Shown here piece after piece: positions 9,218 to 18,705 of a stretch of DNA of 64,000 nucleotides (positions within the stretch are counted from its first letter, which is position 1; each line of letters begins with the position of its first letter). The notes beneath the pieces were generated by a model that made no database searches, was not told the DNA's origin, and saw nothing but the letters and a program-made list of their open reading frames with translations. The stretch covers positions 4,740,450-4,804,449 of the forward strand of contig NC_014962.1 in the NCBI RefSeq assembly GCF_000186345.1, in the 5' to 3' direction. The translations under genes and the position numbers were made by a program. Source of the stretch: Isosphaera pallida ATCC 43644 (GTDB taxonomy: Bacteria; Planctomycetota; Planctomycetia; Isosphaerales; Isosphaeraceae).

Positions 9218-9470
9218 TGGTATGACGTTCTCCGTATTCGGTAGGACGAAACCCGGTTGGAAACCGATCAAGGCTTTCATAATGGCGTTCAAAGTCTAAT
9301 CGGGTCTAGAGGGCGGTGTGGTCGCCGCGCTTGATTCAACCATCGCGCTGCGGCATGATCGACAGTCTTAAACCAGACCACCCGCAGATGGATTCGGTCG
9401 TCTTGTTTGCCCGGAGGGAATTGGGGCGTCTCCCAACGAACGAAGCGAAAAGGGAAGGAAAATCCACGCC

Positions 9471-11594
9471 ATGACGACCAAGATGACGATGACCAAGACG
9501 GCAACACCAGGCAACCGCGCAGGACGGCGGGGATGGAATAGCGTTCTCATCGGTCTCTGGGCGATTCCAGCGATTCTGGCGGTTACTTCTCCGCTCTGCT
9601 GGGGACAACTCGGCGACGTGACCTTGCGCAGCGATCACCCGGTCTATCCTGGCGAAGGGGCGTTTCAGACCGCCGAAGACTGCGTGAGGTTCGCGGTCGA
9701 GTCGGCCCGTGCTCGCAACGACCAGGAAAAAGCGCTCGCGGTCTTCGACTGGCTGCTGACACATCAATGGCATCTCGCCTCACCTCAAGAGTTCCGCGTC
9801 CCCGGCAAGGTTCCCGGTTCGGGGTCAGATGATGATCTGATCGTCTACGACGCGGCGCGGGGACGTTTCAGCTACGGCTACGGGCTTTGCGGCACGGTCC
9901 ACGCTTGGAACGAGCCGTATTGGCGGGTCCTAGGATTCGACGTGAGGCGCAGAGCCTTTCCCGGCCACGTCAACTCCGAGGTGTTCCACGACGGAGCCTG
10001 GCGAATGTACGACACCGACATGGCGGGCGTCGTTTTCAAACGGGATGGCACCGTCGCCGGTTACGCTGACATCGTGGCGGATCTCGATCTTTTGACCCTC
10101 GAAGGACCGCCAAGGCCGCGCTACCCCTTCGCCTGGCCAAGCGACTTCAAGACAATGCGCGACGGCTGGCGCGAGGTGGCCCGGCAAGGGGAGTCCTCCT
10201 GGTACGCCATGCACCACGGGGGTTACGAGGCCGCGCCCGGGATCGTCTCGCTGCGCCGGGGCGAGTCGATGCAACGTCTGTTCGATCGCGACGCCTTTGG
10301 TGGTCCGAACCGTCGGCGGTTCTGGCATGTTCAAGCGGGGGGACCGTCACGCAACTGGACCTTCGCCAACGCCGCCTCGGGTCGTCCCGAGCACCGGGGC
10401 GCGACCTCCAACGCCCGCAACGAGGCCACCTACGCCAACGTCGTCTTCGACCTTCGGCCCGACCCGACCGACCCCACTTGGCTGACCCAACCCCAGGTGG
10501 CGGCCTCAGGAGTGGCCGCCTTTCCCGATGGCTGGATCGCCCGCGGCGGCGGAACGGCTGTCTTGACGCTGGATCATACCTCTCCCTACGTCATCGCCGG
10601 CGACCCAGTGGACGACGCCGACCCAATCCGTGGCCGGGCCACCGACGGCCTGGTGGTCTCCGGAGTCGTGCAACCCGATCCAGCCCACCCCAACGGAGCC
10701 GCGGCCACGGTCCATCTGGAGGTTTCGCCCGACGGCGGCCAAACCTGGACCGAGTCGCATCGGCTGAAGGGACCCTTCCGGCTGGATCTGACCGAGGCGG
10801 TCAAAGGCCGCGACCAGTGGCGGGTGCGTCTGAGTTGGTCAGGCGCGACCCGGATTGAGTCGCTGCGTTGCGTGACCACCTGTCAATCTTCGCAGGCGAT
10901 GCCGCCCCGTCTGACTCCTGGAGGCTGCCGCGTCCTCTTCCGCAGCCGCCCCCGCGCCGTGGTGTCCGTTCGTCCCTTGCTGGCCGACGAGAAGGAGACC
11001 ACCGAGCTCTTCGAGGTGGCCTCCCAACGCTCGGCCAACCTGCAATTCGTGGGACGAACCGCCAAGAACCGTATCGCCTACAAGGTGAATGGTCCCCGCC
11101 CGGCCCAAGTGGTCTTCCGCGTGCCCGCCAGAGCCGAGCGACGTCTGGTCGGTCTCTCGGCCGCGGCGCGGTTCGGAGTACGCTCGCCCACCCCCAAGGG
11201 AGCCAAGTTCGGCCTGGAGGTCTCGACCGACCAGGGAGCCAGCTGGTCCCCCCTGGCCCTCGTCGAGCCGCCGGAAACCAACGCATTCTCAAGCGGATGG
11301 GTGGCGGGTCGAGTTTCTTTGGAGGAGTCCCGGCCCGCCCAAGCCTGGGTCAAGGTGACGCTCGACGGCGGCGGCTACCCAACGAGTTTGCTCGCCTTCG
11401 AGGCTTACGGCTTGGTTGAAACCCCGCCGCCGGGACCAGCCCGGATCGTCCACGAGTGGCGCGAGAAGGATCAAGCACGCCACCACGTCGTCGAGGTGCC
11501 CGCCGGCTCCGAAGTCTTCGAATACGAGGTGCCCACCGGCCAGGTCGAACCCAGTGACTTGCACGACCTGGCAGTGCGGATCGAGGCGCTGTGA
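9471..11594 (+). CDS. Secreted transglutaminase-like (papain-fold) protein
   Basis: About 707 residues. GGGAAGGA lies about 10 bases before the ATG. A hydrophobic segment at about 22-43 (VLIGLWAIPAILAVTSPLCWG) is a signal peptide. The N-terminal domain has C140 in GLCGTVHAWNE, H166 in GHVNSEVFHDGAWRMYDTD and D181, which fits the Cys-His-Asp triad of the transglutaminase-like superfamily. The rest (about 300-707) is a series of beta-rich segments with WTESHRL- and ASWSPLALVE-type motifs, plausibly sialidase-like or Ig-like binding modules. The family includes peptidases, amidases and crosslinking enzymes, so the reaction cannot be named. Pairing with a divergent secreted peptidase suggests a shared extracellular role (inference). 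Confidence 0.7.
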   Translation: MTTKMTMTKTATPGNRAGRRGWNSVLIGLWAIPAILAVTSPLCWGQLGDVTLRSDHPVYPGEGAFQTAEDCVRFAVESARARNDQEKALAVFDWLLTHQWHLASPQEFRVPGKVPGSGSDDDLIVYDAARGRFSYGYGLCGTVHAWNEPYWRVLGFDVRRRAFPGHVNSEVFHDGAWRMYDTDMAGVVFKRDGTVAGYADIVADLDLLTLEGPPRPRYPFAWPSDFKTMRDGWREVARQGESSWYAMHHGGYEAAPGIVSLRRGESMQRLFDRDAFGGPNRRRFWHVQAGGPSRNWTFANAASGRPEHRGATSNARNEATYANVVFDLRPDPTDPTWLTQPQVAASGVAAFPDGWIARGGGTAVLTLDHTSPYVIAGDPVDDADPIRGRATDGLVVSGVVQPDPAHPNGAAATVHLEVSPDGGQTWTESHRLKGPFRLDLTEAVKGRDQWRVRLSWSGATRIESLRCVTTCQSSQAMPPRLTPGGCRVLFRSRPRAVVSVRPLLADEKETTELFEVASQRSANLQFVGRTAKNRIAYKVNGPRPAQVVFRVPARAERRLVGLSAAARFGVRSPTPKGAKFGLEVSTDQGASWSPLALVEPPETNAFSSGWVAGRVSLEESRPAQAWVKVTLDGGGYPTSLLAFEAYGLVETPPPGPARIVHEWREKDQARHHVVEVPAGSEVFEYEVPTGQVEPSDLHDLAVRIEAL

Positions 11595-11991
11595 AGAGAA
11601 AATGAAGACGTGGCCTTACAACCATAACTCCGCAACCCTGCTTGGATTAACACCACCGAGTTTGGAGCGAAGGGAGGTTAGTTCTCGGGGTTCCAACCAA
11701 AGAATCCCTCTTGGGCGGCGAACTCACTTTTGTGAACCCCGGGAAGCCTCCTCCCCCGCGGCAACCCGTCCCTTTACCGAACCAACCCAGCTGGTTAGGA
11801 TGAAAGCCCATTGCCGACGCGAGCGGTTCACGCCGTCTCCCGTCGCGGCGAGGGAGTGGACCTGGGAAGGGAGTGGACCTGGGGTTGAGCGCGTCCCGGA
11901 TCCACCGCGTCGCTCCTGACGCCGGCTCGATTCGCACGCGCTCCCTTTTCAAATGATCCCATTCCGCCCTCTCTCAGGAGCGCGCTTGTCC
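11595..11991. other. Intergenic region with a short tandem repeat
   Basis: No supported gene. GGGAGTGGACCTGGG occurs twice with a 17-base period (11852-11866 and 11869-11883). An SD-like CAGGAG lies at 11975-11980, ahead of the next gene. Confidence 0.5.
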
Positions 11992-12843
11992 ATGTCCCAC
12001 GCCGATAAAGACTTCGATCCCAACGTTCCCAAAGGTGAGTCGTCCCAACCATCCACCGAAAAACCACAATCTATCAAGATTTTCTCTTACCCCAAAGTGA
12101 TTTACCTGTATCCATCGGCCATCGTCGGTTTGATTTGCGGCGTGCTGATGATCTTCCGTCCCGACGAGGAACCTCCGGTCCCGCCAACGTCCGCGCCCGC
12201 CCCCGTGACCGCCAAAGCCGAAGACGCCACCGAGACGTCCGAGACCACCAAAGAGACCCCCACCACAGCCGCGGCGTCAACACCTCGTTCCAAGACCCGG
12301 GTTGGCTCCTACGTCAACATCGTCGGCTCCGTCTTTATGTTAGTCCTCGGCATCAACCTGGTCATCATGTCGCTAGATTTCCCTAGGTTCACCATCTTCG
12401 GTGGCCTGTTCCTGGGAACCACCATCGTTTTGCTGCTGATCCTCCTGGGGGAGCAATACGACCTGATCAGCTTCTTCTCGCTGATCTTTGGCAAGCTCTA
12501 CATCGAAGCCAACGCCACATTCTATTTTGTATTTTCAAGCATTCTAATCTTTATTTTCATTATTGTCTATTTCGCTCGCTATTTGGATTATTGGGAAATC
12601 CGACCCAACGAGATCCTGCATCACCACGGTCCGTTTTCCGACCTGGACCGCTATCCCACGCTTTACTTCAGCTTCAGCAAGGAGATCCCGGACATTCTCG
12701 AGTTCATGATGGCGGGTTCGGGCCGCCTGGTGCTCAAGATTCAGGGCGAGGATCGGCTCATCGTGCTGGAGAACGTGCTGCAGATCAACAAGAAGGAAGA
12801 GGAGCTCAAGCAGCTTCTCAGCCGTCTCCAGGTCGACAAGTAA
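11992..12843 (+). CDS. Four-helix integral membrane protein of unknown function
   Basis: About 283 residues. The ATG at 11992 follows CAGGAG by 11 bases; an in-frame ATG at 11953 lacks such a site. An acidic or hydrophilic N-terminus is followed by four hydrophobic segments: VIYLYPSAIVGLICGVLMIF, IVGSVFMLVLGINLVIMSL, IFGGLFLGTTIVLLLILLG and FYFVFSSILIFIFIIVYFA. A Pro/Thr/Ala-rich loop lies between helices 1 and 2. The C-terminal 80 residues are soluble (WEIRPNEILHHHGPFSDLDR) and end in a charged helix (NKKEEELKQLLSRLQ). The last helix is encoded by a locally AT-rich stretch (12510-12585). I do not recognise the family; it looks like a planctomycete conserved membrane protein. Confidence 0.75.
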   Translation: MSHADKDFDPNVPKGESSQPSTEKPQSIKIFSYPKVIYLYPSAIVGLICGVLMIFRPDEEPPVPPTSAPAPVTAKAEDATETSETTKETPTTAAASTPRSKTRVGSYVNIVGSVFMLVLGINLVIMSLDFPRFTIFGGLFLGTTIVLLLILLGEQYDLISFFSLIFGKLYIEANATFYFVFSSILIFIFIIVYFARYLDYWEIRPNEILHHHGPFSDLDRYPTLYFSFSKEIPDILEFMMAGSGRLVLKIQGEDRLIVLENVLQINKKEEELKQLLSRLQVDK

Positions 12844-13054
12844 GTCAGTCAGTGATCTCAGCGGAACGTTGGTTCCTGCCTCGCTACCGCTTGTTGGTGC
12901 TTGCACCCCAGTCTGTTCGCGTTTGGTCGCTTCGCTGGACGCGGATGGGTCAACCTCGTTGGATCTGGCGATTCACAACCCAACCTGGTCGAGCCGAGTC
13001 GTGTTCGACCGAATTCGACTAAACCGAAGCGGTTTCACGTGCTTGGGATGAGGA

Positions 13055-13999
13055 TCAACGACCCGCGGCGCGGTTGAGATACTCGTTGGTCTTGGGGTTC
13101 AGGCGGGTGATTCGCGGCGTGGGGGATTCGTTGGCTGGGGTGGTCTTGTCGCAAGGCGTTGGCAACGCCAGGTGGGGCGTGGGCAGGGAGGCCGGATCGT
13201 GAGCGAAGGTCAAAGGCAACCCAGAGGCCAATTCCTCCTGGGGACGCTCCAGATCCTCGGTCAGTTCCCGGAGGATCGCGGCATGCAGCGTGTCCTCCAC
13301 GTCGCGGAGCCGACGGGCCACGAACGCGCCGTCCATCACGCGATGATCGTAAACCAACTTGACCATCACCCGGCCTTGGGCGTCAATCGGGCCGTAGGTC
13401 AGCGTGACCGCCAGGGGGGAAATCGGGTGGAGCGACTCGGCCCCAAGCGAGCCATAGCTGGTCACGCCGAAGGTGCCTAGCCGCTTGGCGCGTTTGAAGC
13501 CGGAGAAATTCAAGGTGGTCCACCAGAGGAAGCGGCGCGCTGGTCCTGGCAGACGGCTGATCCGCAACATCTGGCGATAGACCCCGACCTGATCGGTGGG
13601 TAGGGTTTTGTAAAGTTCCAGAGCCGTTTGCAACTGAACCAGAGATTGCGACTCTGGGGCGCGGAACATCCCCACGAAGATGCCCGGTTCCCCCTGATAT
13701 TCGCGTTCAATCGCCAGCGAGGCGATCGATTGAGGATGCTCGTAGAGGCGGGCGACGGGATATTTGAGGTAGGCACGGCGCAGCGCCGGATGCTCGACGG
13801 CGACCAAGGCAAACGCCTTCATGAATAGGACTGACCAGGAGGGACGCGCCGGATGGGCCCGGCGACTCGGCTCCAGGGTGGCGACGTCGAAGACCCGGCC
13901 GACCGGGATGGTCGGGATCTGGCTGGCCTGAGTGACCAGATCGATCACGAACCGCCTCGTGGGCGACAGCGGCACCGTTCTACCGATCGGCTCACGCAT
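13055..13999 (-). CDS. Free-standing 2-oxoacid dehydrogenase E2-type acyltransferase domain protein
   Basis: About 314 residues. The ATG at 13999 follows GAGGTGG closely. The C-terminal two-thirds resembles the catalytic domain of dihydrolipoamide acyltransferases. GTFGVTSYG and ISPLAVTLTYGPI precede YDHRVMDGA (H219 and D223), which matches the DHRxxDG active-site motif where His acts as the general base. No lipoyl domain or E3-binding domain is present, and no E1 or E3 gene lies beside it, so it is not a normal pyruvate dehydrogenase E2. It may be a CoA-dependent acyltransferase of the E2/chloramphenicol acetyltransferase fold with another acceptor. The substrate is unknown. Confidence 0.75.
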   Translation of the reverse strand: MREPIGRTVPLSPTRRFVIDLVTQASQIPTIPVGRVFDVATLEPSRRAHPARPSWSVLFMKAFALVAVEHPALRRAYLKYPVARLYEHPQSIASLAIEREYQGEPGIFVGMFRAPESQSLVQLQTALELYKTLPTDQVGVYRQMLRISRLPGPARRFLWWTTLNFSGFKRAKRLGTFGVTSYGSLGAESLHPISPLAVTLTYGPIDAQGRVMVKLVYDHRVMDGAFVARRLRDVEDTLHAAILRELTEDLERPQEELASGLPLTFAHDPASLPTPHLALPTPCDKTTPANESPTPRITRLNPKTNEYLNRAAGR

Positions 14000-14240
14000 C
14001 CCGCCACCTCGCCCCGGCCCTCGCGGGGAGCTTGCTAAGTGTCACGCCGCCTGAGATCCGACCCGCGCCCAACGCGATCGGAGAGGGATGACAAACGCTG
14101 CTCAGCCCGCTTGAGAGGACCGTCTTCCTTGACTTCAGCTACCATTGGGGGGTCCTCGGCGCGATCCACCGCGCCGCTGTTTCTCCATCGGTCGCAGCCA
14201 AGCCCGATCGTCACCCAAAACCGGGTGACCCTCTCCGATC

Positions 14241-15266
14241 ATGATCATTGAGTTCCGCCCCGATTTCCGATCTTCGCAACTTACCACCATGTCCACGCAT
14301 CCGTTGACCAATTCCCACGAGGTGCCCGCGCGATCTTCGTCCGATGGCTCGGCGGTCGCGTTGAGAGTTCGCGGTCTTGCGACCTCCGAATGCGTGGGTA
14401 GGGGCACGGTTCTCGATCTGGCCGGTCTCCAGGCCGAAACCAAGACCACGAGGGTTTGGGCCGTGGTCTTCGACGTGCTGAGGGCGACCACAGTGATCGT
14501 CCGGGCGATCGAATCGGGCGCGTTGGGCGTGCGTCCCTGCTTGACAATCGACCAAGCGCGCGCTGTTGCGACCGCTCAACCATCATCAAGCCGTGTGCTG
14601 GGCGGCGAGCGGGGCGGCAAGGCGATTGACGGGTTCGACCTGGGCAACTCCCCCGCTGAGTATACCCCCGAACGTTGCCGGGGACGTTTGGTCGTCCTCA
14701 CCACCACCAACGGCACCCGCGCTTTGGAGGCGGCAGCGGGAGCCGAGCGGGTTTTCGTCGCCGCCTTCGTCAATCTCGCCGCCACCGCCCGGCATTTGGT
14801 CGCTTGTCTGGAGCGGGAACTCCAAGCCGCCCCCATCCGGGACTCGTGGGCCCCTCCCCTGTTGCTGCTGGTGCCAGCCGGCACCGACGGCCGCGTGAGT
14901 CAGGAGGACGTGCTGGCCGCCGGCGGTCTGATCGCCGCTTTGCAAGACCAAGTCCAAGCCGCGGAGCCGGCGCGGCCACCGCGTCTCCGATTCACTTGCG
15001 ACGACGATGAAACCCTGCTGGCCCACCTGGCCTGGCGGGCTGTTGCGGCGGAACGCCAAACCGCCGCCACCGCGACCGACCGCGACGCGATTCTGGCGGA
15101 ACGGCTAAAATGGGGACGCGGCGGACGCAACCTCCTCGACCTGGGATTCGGCCGCGACCTGGAGGACTGCGCCCGGGTCGATTCCCTGCCCCGCGTCGTG
15201 GCCCGCGATCCCAACTCCGGCCTGCTGGTCGCCGAGGAATCTGACTCCCCCCCTTCGGTGGCCTAA
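14241..15266 (+). CDS. comB: ComB-type 2-phosphosulfolactate phosphatase
   Basis: About 341 residues. Diagnostic ComB motifs are present in order: VFDVLRATTVIVRA, GERGGKAIDGFDLGNSP, then TTTNGTRAL, and a C-terminal LLDLGFGRDLEDCARVD segment. The enzyme removes phosphate from 2-phosphosulfolactate, a step on the route to sulfolactate, sulfopyruvate and, in archaea, coenzyme M. It is Mg-dependent and cytoplasmic. The protein is longer than the usual 230-250 residues because of an N-terminal extension of about 60 residues; an ATG at 14289 would shorten it by 16. No other sulfolactate or coenzyme M genes are nearby. The glycyl-tRNA synthetase gene follows 92 bases downstream. Confidence 0.88.
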   Translation: MIIEFRPDFRSSQLTTMSTHPLTNSHEVPARSSSDGSAVALRVRGLATSECVGRGTVLDLAGLQAETKTTRVWAVVFDVLRATTVIVRAIESGALGVRPCLTIDQARAVATAQPSSSRVLGGERGGKAIDGFDLGNSPAEYTPERCRGRLVVLTTTNGTRALEAAAGAERVFVAAFVNLAATARHLVACLERELQAAPIRDSWAPPLLLLVPAGTDGRVSQEDVLAAGGLIAALQDQVQAAEPARPPRLRFTCDDDETLLAHLAWRAVAAERQTAATATDRDAILAERLKWGRGGRNLLDLGFGRDLEDCARVDSLPRVVARDPNSGLLVAEESDSPPSVA

Positions 15267-15358
15267 ACCACGACTCGACCGGCTCCACCTTGCTTTTACT
15301 TTTCCCTTCCCTTGACTTGGTTTGGGCGGACCCCCACCGCCGCGAGGACGCGCAACTC

Positions 15359-16900
15359 ATGGACATGGAGAAACTCGTTTCACTGTGCAAACGGCGAGGG
15401 TTCATCTTCCCGTCGAGCGAAATCTACGGTGGACTCAACGGCTTTTGGGATTACGGGCCGCTCGGTGTCGAACTCAAGCGCAACATCAAGGAGGCATGGT
15501 GGCGGGATAACGTTACCGCACGCGACGATATGGTGGGGCTGGATTGCTCGATCATCATGAATCCCAAGGTTTGGGAAGCCTCCGGGCACGTTGGTGGTTT
15601 TTCCGACCCGATGGTTGATTGCAAAGCCACTCAAGGCCGCTACCGCGCCGATCAGATGTATGTCTTCACCTACGCCGATCCCCGCGACCCCAACCGGACG
15701 GTGTTGCTCGCCGGTCTGGGCTCCAACCCCGAGGAGGCGGCCGAGGGGCTGGACCGCAAGGCGGCTAAGATGCTCAAGATCAAGCCCGCCGAGGTGCCCG
15801 CTCCCTCAAGCGTCACCCCCTATCTGGACATTCCCGACGACCAACGCGATCGGGTCGTCGGTCCCCAGACCGACGAACCTGGCACGCTGACTCCGCCCCG
15901 CGCCTTCAATCTGATGTTCAAAACCTACGTCGGGGCATTGGAAAGCGCGTCGAATATCGCCTACTTACGGCCCGAGACCGCCCAAGGGATTTTCGCCAAC
16001 TTCAAGAATGTCTGCGATACCACCCGGCTGAAAATCCCCTTCGGCATCGCTCAAATCGGCAAGAGCTTCCGCAACGAGATCAATCCGCGGAACTTCACCT
16101 TTCGATCCCGCGAATTCGAGCAGATGGAGATCGAGTTCTTCTGCCACCCCGATGAGGCCGCCACCTGGTACCGCTATTGGCGGGACGCCCGGTTCGCCTG
16201 GTACGTCCGCCACGGCTTGCGGTCGGATCGTCTGAGGCTGCGGGACCACGACCCGGCCGAATTGGCGTTTTACTCCACCGCCACCGCCGACATCGAATAC
16301 GCCTTCCCCTTCGGCGTCAGTGAACTCGAGGGGATCGCGCATCGGGGCGACTACGACCTAACACAACATCAGAAGTTTAGCGGCAAGGATTTGTCCTACT
16401 TCGACGACGAGACCAAACAGCGGTTCGTCCCGCACGTCATCGAACCCTCTGCCGGGGCCGATCGAGCCACCTTGGCGTTTTTGTGCGAGGCGTACCACGA
16501 GGACGAGGTCGGCGGCGAGGCCCGCACGGTGCTGAAATTCCACCCCCGTCTAGCTCCGATCAAGGCGGCGGTCCTCCCGCTGGTCAAAAAGGACGGGATG
16601 CCCGAAATGGCCGCCAAGATCTATCGCGAGCTCAAAACCCATTACAACGTCTTCTACGACGAGAAGGGAGCCATTGGACGGCGCTACCGTCGTCAGGACG
16701 AGGTGGGCACGCCCTTCTGTCTGACAATCGACGGCCAGAGTCTCCAGGATGGCACGGTGACGATCCGCGACCGGGATGATTGCCGCCAGTGGCGCGTCCC
16801 CTCGGCCAACATCGTGGGTGTGCTGGCGTCGCTCATGGCGGGCGAGCCGGTCCGCGGCGAGCCGGCCGCGGCCTCCGCGCCCACTGAGGCGGAGGGATGA
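15359..16900 (+). CDS. glyQS: Glycyl-tRNA synthetase, homodimeric (class II)
   Basis: About 513 residues. It charges tRNA-Gly with glycine in the cytoplasm. The start at 15359 (MDMEKLVSLCKRRGF) follows GAGGA by 10 bases; the frame extends to a TTG at 15290 without support. Class II motifs are clear: GGLNGFWDYGPLG, RPETAQGIFANF, QIGKSFRNEINPRNFTFRSR, EFEQMEIEFF and GVSELEGIAHRGDYDL. The C-terminal anticodon-binding (HGTP) domain begins around APIKAAVLPLVKK and ends with DDCRQWRVP. It is the single-chain alpha2 type, not the alpha2beta2 GlyQ/GlyS type. The next gene starts 4 bases after its stop, so the two are probably co-transcribed. Confidence 0.96.
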   Translation: MDMEKLVSLCKRRGFIFPSSEIYGGLNGFWDYGPLGVELKRNIKEAWWRDNVTARDDMVGLDCSIIMNPKVWEASGHVGGFSDPMVDCKATQGRYRADQMYVFTYADPRDPNRTVLLAGLGSNPEEAAEGLDRKAAKMLKIKPAEVPAPSSVTPYLDIPDDQRDRVVGPQTDEPGTLTPPRAFNLMFKTYVGALESASNIAYLRPETAQGIFANFKNVCDTTRLKIPFGIAQIGKSFRNEINPRNFTFRSREFEQMEIEFFCHPDEAATWYRYWRDARFAWYVRHGLRSDRLRLRDHDPAELAFYSTATADIEYAFPFGVSELEGIAHRGDYDLTQHQKFSGKDLSYFDDETKQRFVPHVIEPSAGADRATLAFLCEAYHEDEVGGEARTVLKFHPRLAPIKAAVLPLVKKDGMPEMAAKIYRELKTHYNVFYDEKGAIGRRYRRQDEVGTPFCLTIDGQSLQDGTVTIRDRDDCRQWRVPSANIVGVLASLMAGEPVRGEPAAASAPTEAEG

Positions 16901-16904
16901 CCTC

Positions 16905-17852
16905 ATGACCTCCTCTTCGATCGCCAACCCCAACCCCAACGCCAACCACGGTGCCAACGCCAATCCGGGAAGCTCGCCCCGCTCGTGGCGGACCTGTCTG
17001 GCCCAGGTCACGCTTCGAGCCGAGGGTTGGGAGTCGGAATGCGAGGCGATCGCCAAGGGAGGTTGGGACGCCGTCGAGCTGGACGCCGACCGGATGGCCC
17101 GCCAGGTCGAGGCGGGACGGCCCGCCGCACCACTCGCCCGCTTCGCCGCCGATCGCGGTCTGACCCTCGCGGCGCTCAGCGGTTTGAAGGGACCGGGACC
17201 GGCCGAAGTGCTGGGACACGACGAGGAGGCCGCCCAACGAGCCCGCGACCGGTTTCGTCAACGGCTCGACCTGGCGGTGGAACTGGGGGTTCCCCGGGTG
17301 ATCCTCACTGCCGACCCCACTCCCCTGCCCGCCTCGGCCCCCGGCGTCGTGCCCGAAGCCGACGCCTCGCTGTTCGGCCGCTGGATGGAGGCGTTGCGGT
17401 TCCAAGTCGAGCAGGCTCGGCAACGCCACCTCGCCCTGAGCCTGGAGTTTCATCGCGGGTCGCGGTTCTGTGCCTCGCTGGACACCGCCGCGGCGGTCGT
17501 GGCCGCTCTGGGCGGAGCCGAGTCGGGCCTGAGCGTGGCTTTCGACGCCTTCCATTATCATTGCGGACCCAGTAAGTTCGACGACCTCAGCCTGCTCCAC
17601 CCTCGCAACCTAGGCTGGGTTCAGGTTTGCGACCTTCTGGGAGTGCCCCGCGAACTGGCCGGCGACGGCGATCGCATCCTCCCCGGCGAGGGCGACTTTC
17701 GCCTGGGTCCCCTTTTGGAGACCCTCGCCGCCTTGGGGTATGATGGAATGATCTCGTTGGAGGTGCCCGCTCGCGGCTTCGCCACCATCCCCGCCGATCG
17801 GGTGGCTATGATCGCGTGGCATGCCCTTCAACGCACCCTCGAACTCACTTAA
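16905..17852 (+). CDS. Sugar phosphate isomerase/epimerase-like TIM barrel
   Basis: About 315 residues. The ATG at 16905 lies 4 bases after the glycyl-tRNA synthetase stop and follows GGAGGG, so translation is probably coupled. After an Asn/Pro/Ala-rich start (NPNPNANHGANANPG), the chain shows the xylose isomerase-like (AP endonuclease 2) pattern: GGWDAVELDADRM, DLAVELGVPRVILTADP, LSLEFHRG with a metal-ligand Glu, VAFDAFHYHCGPS with Asp and His, VQVCDLLG, LPGEGDF and MISLEVPARGF with a final Glu. The family includes IolE-, hydroxypyruvate isomerase- and tagatose epimerase-type enzymes. The substrate cannot be assigned. Pairing with glyQS is probably incidental. Confidence 0.85.
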   Translation: MTSSSIANPNPNANHGANANPGSSPRSWRTCLAQVTLRAEGWESECEAIAKGGWDAVELDADRMARQVEAGRPAAPLARFAADRGLTLAALSGLKGPGPAEVLGHDEEAAQRARDRFRQRLDLAVELGVPRVILTADPTPLPASAPGVVPEADASLFGRWMEALRFQVEQARQRHLALSLEFHRGSRFCASLDTAAAVVAALGGAESGLSVAFDAFHYHCGPSKFDDLSLLHPRNLGWVQVCDLLGVPRELAGDGDRILPGEGDFRLGPLLETLAALGYDGMISLEVPARGFATIPADRVAMIAWHALQRTLELT

Positions 17853-18038
17853 CCTCGCTAACCAACGACCCAACAAACGGCCGCTCGCCTTCCTCGCTCG
17901 CATCTCTCTCCCTTGCGAGAGGATCCCCCCGATCCTCTTCCACCCCATCGCTCAAACAAACGAGAGGGGAAAGAAGGGATCAAGGTGGGATGAGGAGGAC
18001 GCAGGCGGGCCCGTTCAAGACCGGGAGGATGAAGCGAC

Positions 18039-18533
18039 GTGTCTTCGGTAGCGTCGATTCCCTCCCCGGCCCTGATCTACCGCGAAGATCAACTCTTTCA
18101 CTGCGGGCTCTATTTCGTCCCGGCCGTCACTGTGTTGGTGGCCGCCGCCGCCCTCGCCAACCGCCTCGATTCCTCCTGGGTGCGTGATCTGATGGGTCTG
18201 GCGGGGTTGGGGCTGGGAAGTGGTCTGGGGCTGGCTCTGAGGATGACCACCATCGTCGATCCCTTGACCATCCAAGTCTCCTACGGCTGGATTCCCCTGC
18301 TGCGACGGAATTTCGATCCGCGGCGTCTCAGGGCCGTCGAGGTGGTCGCCTTCCGCCCCTGGCGCGACCACGGCGGTTGGGGACCTCTGCGCGGCCATCG
18401 GGGCGAGCGGGTCTACTCGGCTCGCGGTTGCCGCGGGGTCCGGCTGACCTTCGTGGATGGTTCCCAGGTGATTCTGGGCAGTCAACAACCCGAAAAACTG
18501 GCACGCTGCCTCAACGACCTCATCTCTTCCTAG
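18039..18533 (+). CDS. Small membrane protein of unknown function
   Basis: About 164 residues starting at GTG, with GGAGG (18022-18026) placed 12 bases upstream; an out-of-frame ATG lies at 18029. There are two hydrophobic segments, FVPAVTVLVAAAALANRL and LMGLAGLGLGSGLGLAL. A soluble C-terminal half of beta-strand character follows (TIVDPLTIQVSYGWIPLLRR, GVRLTFVDGSQVILGSQQPEKL). The alternating pattern resembles the PH-like domains of small bacterial membrane proteins, but the match is weak. It is convergent with the giant kinase gene. Confidence 0.65.
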   Translation: MSSVASIPSPALIYREDQLFHCGLYFVPAVTVLVAAAALANRLDSSWVRDLMGLAGLGLGSGLGLALRMTTIVDPLTIQVSYGWIPLLRRNFDPRRLRAVEVVAFRPWRDHGGWGPLRGHRGERVYSARGCRGVRLTFVDGSQVILGSQQPEKLARCLNDLISS

Positions 18534-18705
18534 GTGCCGCTCCACCGACAATCCCCCGGAGGATTCACGGCCGGAGGACGGATCCATCCGATCCGATCCA
18601 CAGATCACAAGATCCCATCAAACTGAGCCAGACCCGAGATCGAGTCTGATCCCCAGCGGCTTGCCGCGTTGCTTCCTCAATCCACGACGGGATACCACTT
18701 CCACT

